From contig JALRDS010000066.1 in NCBI GenBank assembly GCA_023259925.1, positions 1 through 18,311 on the forward strand: 18,311 bases of DNA, in the 5' to 3' direction. The first letter of the stretch is position 1; every line of letters begins with the position of its first letter. The translations under genes and the position numbers were made by a program. Source of the DNA: Candidatus Saccharimonadia bacterium (GTDB lineage: Bacteria > Patescibacteriota > Saccharimonadia > Saccharimonadales > Saccharimonadaceae). This document shows, one piece after another, positions 1-6,094 of this stretch. A model generated the notes under the pieces. It was not told where the DNA came from. It did not search any database and was given only the letters and a program-made list of their open reading frames with translations.

Positions 1-152
1 TGTCCAATTATCTGAGAGAGTTTCTTGCCCGTTACTTCAAGATATCCACTGCTGGCTGCCAACATAGTAAAGTTTGGCGAGTCGGCATCGAATACCACAT
101 ACCGTTCTGGAAGTGATTCAAATAGTTGTTTGTAATCGTCGATTTTATTCAT
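1..152 (-). CDS. PAS-domain protein, N-terminal part only (runs off the window)
   Basis: Reading leftward from an ATG at 152-150 there is an open frame of about 50 codons to the window edge. It begins MNKIDDYKQLFESLPERYVV and continues with FDADSPNFTMLAASSGYLEV and TGKKLSQIIG. The pattern LPxxYVVFD...AxSxxYLxxTGxxxxxIIG is the typical start of a PAS sensor domain, found at the N-terminus of sensor histidine kinases and related signalling proteins. The output domain lies outside the window, so histidine kinase is only a likely guess. A terminator at 177-215 separates it from the upstream gene on the same strand, so it probably has its own promoter, which I could not identify. The Shine-Dalgarno is poor: AGGA lies about 15 nt upstream. 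Confidence 0.7.
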   Translation of the reverse strand, partial: MNKIDDYKQLFESLPERYVVFDADSPNFTMLAASSGYLEVTGKKLSQIIG

Positions 153-176
153 TATACGTTTCTTATTTCCTACAAG

Positions 177-215
177 TAAAATCTCCCTGTCTTTAGCCTA
201 GCATAGACAGGGAGA
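177..215 (-). terminator. Intrinsic terminator after the GlsB-like gene
   Basis: Perfect 11-bp inverted repeat: TCTCCCTGTCT at 182-192 pairs with AGACAGGGAGA at 205-215, with a 12-nt loop. On the minus strand the stem is followed by TTTTAC. It lies 19 nt downstream of the stop of the 234-506 gene. Confidence 0.85.
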
Positions 216-233
216 AAGATGATTTTAGCTTAC

Positions 234-506
234 CTACACTGTTTTAGAGTGACTGCCAGAGATAAGCTTCACAATCCCAAGTAGTATTACGGCGCCAAGA
301 ATTGCGGTTATGAAACCACCAACACTAAATAGTTCAGGGTCGGCACCGAGAAGGCTATTAACCACCCAACCACCAATGAACGCGCCAGCAATTCCAACGA
401 TAACATTAAGCATTACCCCCATTGATGCATTAGTTTTCATAATGATAGAGGCGATCCAGCCCGCTAAACCACCAACTACTATCCAGGCTATGATGTTTAA
501 TAACAT
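234..506 (-). CDS. GlsB/YeaQ/YmgE family small membrane protein (transglycosylase-associated)
   Basis: A 90-residue, highly hydrophobic protein with three predicted membrane segments (about residues 3-22, 30-52 and 60-82) rich in glycine. The first segment, IIAWIVVGGLAGWIAS, and the GIAGAFIGGWV motif of the second are hallmarks of the GlsB/YeaQ/YmgE (Transgly_assoc) family. These proteins are widespread and often stress-induced; their molecular function is unknown despite the name. The length (80-90 residues) is normal. The ATG start at 506 is preceded by AAAGGAG with 5 nt spacing, a strong ribosome binding site. The gene stands alone, closed by the terminator at 177-215. Confidence 0.9.
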   Translation of the reverse strand: MLLNIIAWIVVGGLAGWIASIIMKTNASMGVMLNVIVGIAGAFIGGWVVNSLLGADPELFSVGGFITAILGAVILLGIVKLISGSHSKTV

Positions 507-591
507 GTGAACTCCTTTATTTAGTTACTGACTCTCATCATAGTGCAGCTACAGCTTCCACGTAGTGAAATATATTACCAAATTGAGTAGT

Positions 592-1992
592 TCAGGCTGA
601 GCGGTAGCGTTCAAGAACGGCTTGACGAGCTAGCTTGTGGTCAACAATCGGAGATGGATAGTCTTTTCCAATCTCGCAGCCATATTTCTTCTGCTTATCC
701 TCGCTCATCCTCCAAGGTTCGCTCAAATGCTCATCTGGCACCCGAGTAAGTTCAGGTACGTAGCGCCGTACGTAGTCACCGTTAGGGTCATATTTATCGC
801 GCTGTGACGATGGATTATATAACCGCCGGAATACAGGTGCCGGGTCCACCCCAACACTAGCAATCCATTGCCAGTTACCATTATTATTAGCCATATCACC
901 GTCGAGTAACCACTGCATAAAATGAGCTTCACCCTCGCGCCAATCGATACCTAAATCTTTTGTCAAAAATGACCCAACTATCAACCGAGCTCGATTATGC
1001 ATCCACCCTTCTTGCTTCAACTGGCGCATTGCCGCATCAACAGCCGGGTAGCCTGTCTTGCCATCCTTCCAAGCTTCGAGTAGCTGGCTATCGCTGTCCC
1101 ATTGCATGTCTCGATAGCGCTCTTGGAACTCTTGCTGCGGATGTGGAAACGTTAGTAGCACGTAATGATAAAACTCTCGCCAAGCAAGTTGACGATGCCA
1201 TGCCCGCGCTCCGTTGGAATCCGGCAACACGGTTTCAATTTCACGCACACTCAAGCAGCCAAAGTGTAGGTACGGGCTGACTCGAGACGTGCCATTTTTT
1301 GCCATATCGTTATTATCGGAATCGTAGTAGGTAATCGGCCCGTCTAAAAAGTTTGTCAGCGCTTTGCGTGCAGCCGATTCTCCGCCGTTAGCAACATCAG
1401 GCGAAAGCATATCACTCTGTGTAACGTCATCAAGTGCAGGTAATCGGCCTACTTTCAATCCAGGGGGAAACGGAACTTTCTTTGGTGGATCGACTACATC
1501 TCGTCGCTTCACTTGTAGCCAAGCCTTATAAAACGGCGTGAATACCTTAAATGGGCTACCACTTTTAGTGGCTAGTTTTTGCACTGAAGCAACGGCTAAT
1601 TTTCCACCAAACGATCGTACTTCTAAGCCTTCTTTCGTAAGTTGATCTTCAACCTGCCTATCGCGCTGCAGTGCATATGGCGTGTAGTCAGCAGTATAGT
1701 ACACTGCTTCTGCATCTAGCTCTTTGGCAAGTGCCTTCAGTTCACTAACTGCATCACCTTGTCGTATTACCAAATCACCACCAATATTCTGAAGTGACTT
1801 TCGCGTATCCTCTAAACATTCAACCAAGAAACGGTTTCGATTCGCACTCGAAAACCTACCGGTTAATGCGTTTTTGTCTAAAACAAATACTGGTACAACC
1901 TGGTCGGCGTTGGCTATGGCTGTAACTAACGCTGGGTGATCGTGAATGCGTAAATCAGCCCGAAACCAAACGATGATCGTCTGTTTAGACAC
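592..1992 (-). CDS. phrB: Deoxyribodipyrimidine photolyase, class I
   Basis: A 466-residue flavoprotein that uses blue light to split UV-induced pyrimidine dimers in DNA. The N-terminal Rossmann-like antenna domain starts IIVWFRADLRIHDHPAL and covers about residues 1-130. The C-terminal helical FAD domain shows TSRVSPYLHFG (about 235-246), WREFYHYVL, EGWMHNRARLIVGSFL (about 330-345), the electron-transfer tryptophan region NNNGNWQWIASVG (about 370-383) and RLYNPSSQRDKYDP. Length is typical of class I CPD photolyases. A cryptochrome or (6-4) photolyase cannot be excluded by eye, but the E. coli PhrB-like motifs favour CPD repair. The start is GTG (1992-1990), overlapping by one base the TAG stop of the DUF2945 gene (TAGTG), so the two are probably translationally coupled. 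Confidence 0.95.
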   Translation of the reverse strand: MSKQTIIVWFRADLRIHDHPALVTAIANADQVVPVFVLDKNALTGRFSSANRNRFLVECLEDTRKSLQNIGGDLVIRQGDAVSELKALAKELDAEAVYYTADYTPYALQRDRQVEDQLTKEGLEVRSFGGKLAVASVQKLATKSGSPFKVFTPFYKAWLQVKRRDVVDPPKKVPFPPGLKVGRLPALDDVTQSDMLSPDVANGGESAARKALTNFLDGPITYYDSDNNDMAKNGTSRVSPYLHFGCLSVREIETVLPDSNGARAWHRQLAWREFYHYVLLTFPHPQQEFQERYRDMQWDSDSQLLEAWKDGKTGYPAVDAAMRQLKQEGWMHNRARLIVGSFLTKDLGIDWREGEAHFMQWLLDGDMANNNGNWQWIASVGVDPAPVFRRLYNPSSQRDKYDPNGDYVRRYVPELTRVPDEHLSEPWRMSEDKQKKYGCEIGKDYPSPIVDHKLARQAVLERYRSA

Positions 1993-2213
1993 TAGGATTC
2001 ATCCTTGTTTGTCTTTTGTACTTCACTAACCAGCTTCAATACATCATTACCAGACTTATGCGCAATAACTATAGCCGGGTTATCCTCACTCCCGTTTCGC
2101 GTAATCATCTTCCCCTTACTTTCTATTGAAATTCGCTCAGTATGAACAGATTTTACGTTACCTTCAGCTAAGCCATTCCCCCACTCCCACGCCACAGAGT
2201 CTCCTACTTTCAC
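1992..2213 (-). CDS. DUF2945 (HVA1-type TUDOR domain) small protein
   Basis: A 73-residue protein beginning KVGDSVAWEWGNGLAEGNVK, with the later motifs KMITRNGSEDNPAIVI and VLKLVSEV. This matches DUF2945, also called the hypervirulence-associated TUDOR domain, whose function is not established. I prefer the GTG at 2213 over the TTG at 2252. Family members start right before the KxGDxVxW motif, AAAGG lies 6 nt upstream of the GTG, and the extended -10 at 2258-2263 places the transcript start near 2251, which would exclude the TTG. It shares a promoter with, and overlaps, the photolyase gene, so a link with UV or stress response is plausible but inferred. Confidence 0.8.
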   Translation of the reverse strand: MKVGDSVAWEWGNGLAEGNVKSVHTERISIESKGKMITRNGSEDNPAIVIAHKSGNDVLKLVSEVQKTNKDES

Positions 2214-2257
2214 CGCTAACCTTTCGCCTACTATTACTCTTCGTTCCTTCAAATCTT

Positions 2258-2267
2258 ATTATATCAA
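2258..2267 (-). promoter_or_regulatory. Extended -10 promoter for DUF2945-photolyase unit
   Basis: On the minus strand the sequence TTGATATAAT contains a perfect TATAAT (2263-2258) preceded by TG-N, an extended -10. No good -35 is visible 16-18 nt further upstream. The predicted start, near 2251, gives a leader of about 38 nt before the GTG at 2213. Confidence 0.55.
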
Positions 2268-2283
2268 GACAACTTTAACGATA

Positions 2284-2384
2284 GTTTTATAGTGCAGAAA
2301 CATTGTCTTGACAAACGCAGGGTATTAAGGGCACCGAGGGGCAGACCCTTAAATAGCTTAGATGCAATAAATTGTTTTATAGTG
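2284..2384. repeat. Intergenic hairpin flanked by an 11-bp direct repeat
   Basis: GTTTTATAGTG occurs at 2284-2294 and again at 2374-2384, exactly 90 bp apart. Between them TTAAGGG (2325-2331) pairs with CCCTTAA (2346-2352) around a 14-nt loop. Neither strand has a T-tract after the hairpin, so it is not an obvious terminator. I see no convincing gene in 2264-2491. Confidence 0.35.
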
Positions 2385-2417
2385 AGTAATTTAATAACAA
2401 AGAAACAAGGAAGTTCA

Positions 2418-2458
2418 TAGCTCGCACTAGTGAGCGGATTTCGCAATCACTCTGATGG
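2418..2458. repeat. Degenerate copy of the att-like repeat (copy C)
   Basis: Starting at TAGCTC (2419), this stretch matches the left end of the integrated element at 4190 without gaps at about 21 of the first 29 positions, including GCTC, CTAGTGA and TTCGCAA. It may be the remnant of an older recombinase attachment site, or a dispersed intergenic repeat. The central CACTAGTG with GCTC/GAGC flanks is nearly palindromic. Confidence 0.35.
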
Positions 2459-2491
2459 AAAAATCGCAAATAGCTGCTAGCAAACAGTCCT

Positions 2492-3133
2492 CTAAAGAAA
2501 AGCGAAACTGTCCAACATTAACTTAACGGTCGAGTCGGATGAAGCGCCATAGGGGTATAGATTGATAGAATAAAGAGCTTCATCTTTCACAAAATATATG
2601 ATTTCGTTTGTCTCAGTGAAAACTGACTTAGTGCTTTTAGCGGATATACCACTGAAAGTTATCGCCTCGACATCCTTCGGCACATAGCCAGCAACGCCAG
2701 TGCTTACATAGGTCTCTCCAAGCGACTCATACCATTCTTCCACCGTATAGCCAGTCCTTGTCTTGAAATCAACGTTATCATCTTCGCGGAGTACTCGAAG
2801 ATTAATGTAGCCTGCCGGGTACCCACTTTCAGTAGTGCCTGGCACTGGATCAAAGTTGCGGATATACGGACCATCCTGATCGGTTTCCTTAATAAGAATC
2901 CAGTCCTTGGGATACTTAATGCTATACCCGTCACGAGCACTTTCATATGTACCCCAGTCCGCGTACTTGTCTGTCTCAGGCGATTCTACGGCATCTGTCG
3001 TAGCAACCGATTTTGAGGTATCTGTCTCAGTTTTCATGAAGTTTTGCCAAAAAATAAAGCCAAGCGCCCCTAAGAGTAGAGCTAATAATCCAATAATAAT
3101 GATTGCGTGTGCGAAACCTTTTTGCTGTGTCAT
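2492..3133 (-). CDS. Membrane-anchored extracytoplasmic protein with PsbP-like YSIKYPKDW motif
   Basis: A 213-residue protein. Residues 5-30 (KGFAHAIIIIGLLALLLGAL and following) form one membrane anchor of a kind common in Patescibacteria, with a slight resemblance to a type IV prepilin leader. A low-complexity Thr/Ser/Asp-rich linker follows (about 35-58). The outer domain begins WGTYESARDGYSIKYPKDW, a motif of PsbP/Mog1-like beta folds often seen in secreted lipoproteins, and ends with a hydrophobic DSFAFL. The ATG start at 3133 has AGGG about 8 nt upstream. Its exact role is unknown. It stands alone between the photolyase unit and the attenuated kinase-like gene. Confidence 0.75.
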   Translation of the reverse strand: MTQQKGFAHAIIIIGLLALLLGALGFIFWQNFMKTETDTSKSVATTDAVESPETDKYADWGTYESARDGYSIKYPKDWILIKETDQDGPYIRNFDPVPGTTESGYPAGYINLRVLREDDNVDFKTRTGYTVEEWYESLGETYVSTGVAGYVPKDVEAITFSGISAKSTKSVFTETNEIIYFVKDEALYSINLYPYGASSDSTVKLMLDSFAFL

Positions 3134-3226
3134 TATGATGCCCTATGCTATAAAGTAATTACCCTTAATTTAAGCATAAGTTTTCTACAAACAAAATACC
3201 TCTGATTAACAGATCTGAAAATACTT

Positions 3227-3278
3227 ATGGCTCTCACTACTTGAATAACTCGCAACTTTGATGAAGATAGTAATCATT
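3227..3278 (+). repeat. Att-like repeat copy A
   Basis: TGGCTC, then CACTA, then TCGCAACTTTGA (12 bases identical) and ATCATT about 11 bases on, in the same order and spacing as at 4190-4240. Read as codons it gives W-L-S-L-L-E and, after a short shift, RNF, like the predicted excised C-terminus of the recombinase. This suggests the scar of an earlier integration of a related element. Together with copy B it brackets the kinase-like pseudogene. Confidence 0.5.
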
Positions 3279-3308
3279 TAATGTAAATCCACATGCCTTA
3301 AAATATTA

Positions 3309-3337
3309 TTGACAAGTAATAGCTTAAATTTTACTAT
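3309..3337 (+). promoter_or_regulatory. Strong sigma70-type promoter for the attenuated leader
   Basis: A perfect -35 TTGACA (3309-3314), a 17-bp spacer and -10 TACTAT (3332-3337). The predicted transcription start is at about 3344, the first base of the leader-peptide ATG, so the leader would be translated from a leaderless or nearly leaderless mRNA. Confidence 0.8.
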
Positions 3338-3343
3338 GTGGTT

Positions 3344-3403
3344 ATGAGCGATCAAGATTATACAGTATTGCAGCATCTCCATACCCACCTCCATCTTGGG
3401 TAG
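3344..3403 (+). CDS. His/Leu-rich leader peptide of an attenuator
   Basis: Nineteen codons: MSDQDYTVLQHLHTHLHLG, then TAG. Residues 11-18 contain four histidines and three leucines. It starts at the predicted transcription start and has no Shine-Dalgarno. Its last five codons (3389-3403) form one arm of the predicted antiterminator. This is the classical design of amino-acid attenuator leader peptides (compare hisL and leuL): slow decoding of His/Leu codons would leave the antiterminator arm free, whereas a ribosome reaching the stop would cover it. Translation itself is inferred. Confidence 0.55.
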   Translation: MSDQDYTVLQHLHTHLHLG

Positions 3404-3450
3404 TTTAACTGTATCTAATCATATCTAGCTCCCCAAGAGGGAGTATTTTT
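3389..3450 (+). promoter_or_regulatory. Transcription attenuator (terminator versus antiterminator)
   Basis: Terminator: CTCCC (3429-3433) pairs with GGGAG (3439-3443), loop CAAGA, followed by TATTTTT. Antiterminator: CTCCATCTTGGGTAG (3389-3403) can pair with CTCCCCAAGAGGGAG (3429-3443) at 13 of 15 positions, which consumes both arms of the terminator. The upstream arm coincides with the end of the leader-peptide frame. The controlled gene starts at 3485. Confidence 0.6.
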
Positions 3451-3484
3451 ATTTAACATATGTAAATTTATTCGGAGAATTATA

Positions 3485-4139
3485 ATGAACGAACAACAAT
3501 TGCCTAAATCATACTCATCTTTTGAACAACCTATCGCAGACCTTAGGTCTGACATAGCTTCAGCCGAACTGATCGGATCTGGAGGAGAGTCGAATGTGTA
3601 TAAACTTCAGTTAGGTGATGATCTGTACGCAGCAAAGTTTGCTCGGGCATATCTTCATCAACGATAGAGTTCGAAACACCATAGCGGCAACACAAAGAAA
3701 AATAGACTCAGGATTACGTGGATTAAATATCTCAGGCCTAGAGCAAATACAAAGCGCGTCTGCAGAAGATACGGTGGCGATATATACATTAATTGAAGGT
3801 AAGACGGTGCGGAACATGACAGACACCGATATGGAGTCTATTTCTGACTCGCAGATGACCACTTTCTTCGAGGTTGTCGATACTGCCGTCGAACTTGGCA
3901 TTCAATTCGATCCATGGAACCAGGATGGCAGCAATGTCATGTATTCACCCAAAACTGGCTTTACGCTTATTGACTACTTTGTTGATTACACACAAACCTC
4001 GAAAGAGCAAGATCGGTTAAATGGATATCGCTCACTCGGATCACAAGCGGTTAAACTTGCTCGAATATTCGGTACAAGCAATTACGATTTCCAGATGGAA
4101 TGGTCTAGTTTGGATGACTTTAGAAACGTCAGGAGGTGA
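3485..4139 (+). pseudogene. Protein-kinase-like gene broken by a frameshift
   Basis: The first part (60 codons from ATG 3485, GGAG 7 nt upstream) contains IGSGGESNVYKLQLGDDLYAAKF, which looks like a glycine-rich ATP loop followed by the strand carrying the kinase lysine. It stops at 3665-3667. The next frame, entered near 3637-3645, continues GHIFINDRVRN and later has TLIEGKTV, FDPWNQDGSNVMY and FTLIDYF. The D-x(4)-N then DYF order resembles a catalytic loop and a variant DFG motif. The two halves fit one protein of about 217 residues read across a +1 shift. The sequence at the junction is not a known slippery site, so I treat this as a pseudogene or a sequencing error. It is expressed behind the attenuator and lies between two att-like repeats. 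Confidence 0.6.
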
Positions 4140-4142
4140 TAG

Positions 4143-4177
4143 TAAAAAGAAAAAGAACTACGCAATGCATAGTTCTA
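4143..4177 (-). terminator. Intrinsic terminator, probably the original tRNA-Asn terminator
   Basis: On the minus strand AGAACTA (4176-4170), a 9-nt loop and TAGTTCT (4160-4154) are followed by TTTTCTTTTT. It lies 12 nt beyond the left core repeat. If the element is removed in silico, this hairpin falls 12 nt downstream of the CCA end of the tRNA-Asn gene at 13075-13149, the normal place for a tRNA terminator. It is convergent with the kinase-like gene. Confidence 0.75.
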
Positions 4178-4187
4178 GCTTTATCCA

Positions 4188-4279
4188 CTTGGCTCCCGCT
4201 AGTGAACACTATTCGCAACTTTGAGAATCAAGAGATCATTGCCGAAATGAAGTACGCTTTAAACACGTTACAGAGGTAG
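4188..4279 (+). other. Left attachment site with the displaced recombinase C-terminus
   Basis: The core CTTGGCTCC at 4188-4196 is followed by an open frame in register with the recombinase: from TGG at 4190 it reads WLPLVNTIRNFENQEIIAEM and continues for 29 residues to TAG at 4277-4279. In the excised circle this would replace the tRNA-derived tail and give a recombinase of about 508 residues. The downstream stretch to 4340 shows no gene. Confidence 0.7.
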
Positions 4280-4340
4280 AAGTCTCCAGCACTTGCTCAG
4301 TCTCTACGCGCGAGTCCTCTACCCCCCCTCTAATTTTTAT

Positions 4341-5198
4341 CTAGGGTGACCCTACCTTCCCTTTTGCCTTTCTTATATCTGTACTTAGTGCTCGCGCAAA
4401 ATATTTTATTTTTTTTGAAAACTCGTCCAATATTTTTTCGAGTTCAAGCATGTAGTGTAATGCGGTTTCTTCATCTCCAGTTTCTTTGCTGAAAATATTA
4501 ATTGCTAGATTGAGAATCCTATTCATCACAATAAAAGTTACCCTAGCAGATACATCTTTATAACCCTCTTCAGCCAATTCAGTACCCCTGTTTTGTGTCG
4601 CTAAGTACCAAATATTAAAAGCGTTATGATGAATCATCGACGAGCCAGAATTATAACTTTCATTTAGAAAATGTGCTGTTTTTGGATCTTCGTCTGCAAA
4701 CCCTGATTTGGCAATCAAGCCCTCAAGGCTCAATTTATTCCACGTCCTATAATAATTATCGCGATGATACGGCTCGTGTTTCTTCCCCGGCCTAAGGAAC
4801 TTATCCTTATTTTCTTGAAACGCCTTCTCAATAGTCGGGAAAATTAACTTCTCTTCGTTACTGAATGGATAACCCCACTCAAGCATAGACTTCATCGAGC
4901 CGTAATGATCAACGTGGGGGTGGGTGTTAAACAAATCCAAATTTTCATCCAGCGTCTCTGAGTTTTTGTCTAAGTATCTAATATTAAAATAATCTTCGAT
5001 TAAAATTCTGCTTAACCCTAAAGCACCTATTCCGCTTTGATCGTTCTCGTTCAAAACCACTATATCTTCTGCTATTTCACGATCTTTGCGTAAAGTTCCT
5101 ATTGCAATAGCCAACAGTTGCATTTTGCGATCTAGTTTTCCAAAGTTATCAAACTCATCAATGAGCACTAGAAGCCTTCTTGTTAATTCGTTGATCAT
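4341..5198 (-). CDS. DUF5677-like all-helical protein
   Basis: A 285-residue soluble, mostly helical protein. Motifs such as GLSRILIEDYFNIRYL (about residues 60-75) and SGSSMIHHNAFNIWYL (about 183-198) resemble the DUF5677 family, where a helix with an RxLxE-type motif and a later Ser/His-rich motif are conserved. DUF5677 proteins are of unknown function and often turn up in defence or abortive-infection neighbourhoods. It is the last gene of the cargo operon: its ATG (5198-5196) follows directly on the TAA of the upstream gene. No good T-tract terminator is seen between its end and 4280; the only hairpin overlaps the stop codon (TAGGG TCA CCCTA). The transcript may end at the terminator at 4143-4177. 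Confidence 0.6.
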   Translation of the reverse strand: MINELTRRLLVLIDEFDNFGKLDRKMQLLAIAIGTLRKDREIAEDIVVLNENDQSGIGALGLSRILIEDYFNIRYLDKNSETLDENLDLFNTHPHVDHYGSMKSMLEWGYPFSNEEKLIFPTIEKAFQENKDKFLRPGKKHEPYHRDNYYRTWNKLSLEGLIAKSGFADEDPKTAHFLNESYNSGSSMIHHNAFNIWYLATQNRGTELAEEGYKDVSARVTFIVMNRILNLAINIFSKETGDEETALHYMLELEKILDEFSKKIKYFARALSTDIRKAKGKVGSP

Positions 5199-6065
5199 TT
5201 AACTTACAGCCCCGAGAAAATCATCAACGACTTCCTGTGTTTCAAAGTCAAAGTCGGAACTCTCAAATCTATTTAGAACTTTTATTAAATTCTTGTCGTC
5301 ATCACTCAGGTTACTTTTTGACAGAAGCTTATCTCGTATAAGCTTTGCTATAATTTTTGCGTCTTTTTCCATAGGGTAAGTATTGTGGACACCCTCAACG
5401 CCATCCGTTAATAAATTCTTAAGTAGCACAAGAAGCTCCTTATAATCGAGTAAGGTATACGCGGCATCTCTACTCGTTAAGCCCTTCTCTACTTGGTTAT
5501 TCAGCTTTTTGGAATTGTCGTTTGATGCTTTGAGTTCCTTTTTAATCTCGTCCAACGACTTTGCTACGTCATGAATGTCTTTCCTGCTAAGTGATACGAG
5601 TTCTATAAAGTCACGAGGATCAATGATCTGACTATTTGAAAAATTATGACCCTCGGCATCTTGATAAGTAACTTCAATTGAGAACTCTCGACATATCGCT
5701 GTTTTACCGCCAATGATAGAACCAAAATAAAATGAAAAATTCTTATCTGCTGCCAAGAACTTCAGATTCTTTAAGAATTTAAAGCTATTTATCTTTTTCT
5801 TACTGTGCCCGTAGATTGCAATGTTAGGTTTAAACTCTATCTTTATGTTCTTTGCAGCCGACTTACCCGTATTCGTTATCACGAGATCAAGTAAACCATG
5901 TGTTGTTCTCTCAAGATCGATAAATATATACGGTCTACTATCTTCAATGTATCTTTTCCTAGATAGTCTATATTGTCGGATTGCAAAAACTAGAGCGAAG
6001 AATGCTATGAGCGCCAAAGCAATCTGTACTCCTACGTTGATTTGATCGAGAACTTCTTTTGTCAT
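5199..6065 (-). CDS. Membrane-anchored protein with beta-sandwich-like and coiled-coil regions
   Basis: 288 residues. One N-terminal membrane helix (about 9-29, INVGVQIALALIAFFALVFAI region) is followed by a basic stretch (QYRLSRKRY). A cytoplasmic domain begins SRPYIFIDLERTTHGLLDLV, with ITNTGKSAAKNIKIEF, a recurrent arrangement in uncharacterised membrane proteins that suggests an Ig-like beta domain (about 40-155). Residues about 160-195 (SLDEIKKELKASNDNSKKLN) are likely a coiled coil, and a helical acidic tail follows. I do not recognise a catalytic site. It lies 29 nt downstream of the HEPN-like gene and abuts the DUF5677-like gene, so it is part of the operon and could serve as its membrane scaffold or sensor. 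Confidence 0.65.
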   Translation of the reverse strand: MTKEVLDQINVGVQIALALIAFFALVFAIRQYRLSRKRYIEDSRPYIFIDLERTTHGLLDLVITNTGKSAAKNIKIEFKPNIAIYGHSKKKINSFKFLKNLKFLAADKNFSFYFGSIIGGKTAICREFSIEVTYQDAEGHNFSNSQIIDPRDFIELVSLSRKDIHDVAKSLDEIKKELKASNDNSKKLNNQVEKGLTSRDAAYTLLDYKELLVLLKNLLTDGVEGVHNTYPMEKDAKIIAKLIRDKLLSKSNLSDDDKNLIKVLNRFESSDFDFETQEVVDDFLGAVS

Positions 6066-6094
6066 AAATCTATTACCTCACGAGTGCCGGCGAT

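Larger units (their letters stand above)
3134..3484 (+). other. Regulatory intergenic region (351 bp) before the kinase-like gene
   Basis: The stretch holds, left to right: an AT-rich segment probably containing the promoter of the minus-strand 2492-3133 gene (no consensus found), att-like repeat A (3227-3278), the sigma70 promoter (3309-3337), the leader peptide and the attenuator (to 3450), and the Shine-Dalgarno at 3474-3477. No further gene is seen. Confidence 0.6.

Noticed and set aside
960..1280. 106-codon plus-strand open frame
   Set aside because: Antisense to the well-supported photolyase, with low-complexity composition and no recognisable domain or ribosome binding site.
2325..2352. 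TTAAGGG/CCCTTAA hairpin as a terminator of the 2492-3133 gene
   Set aside because: No T-tract on either strand and more than 130 bp from the gene; kept only as an intergenic hairpin.
2264..2446. 60-codon minus-strand open frame in the intergenic region
   Set aside because: Covers the promoter, the hairpin and the att-like repeat; Leu/Ser/Cys-rich composition, no ribosome binding site, no recognisable motif.
3611..3901. 96-codon minus-strand open frame
   Set aside because: Antisense to the kinase-like reading frame, whose motifs are more convincing; Cys/Ser/Ile-rich composition.
4021..4224. 67-codon plus-strand open frame across the left attachment site
   Set aside because: Overlaps the end of the kinase-like frame and the terminator; its protein shows no family features.
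4310..4360. TAGGG-TCA-CCCTA hairpin at the end of the DUF5677-like gene as a terminator
   Set aside because: A 5-bp stem overlapping the stop codon, followed by GATAAAAATT on the minus strand, lacks a U-tract.
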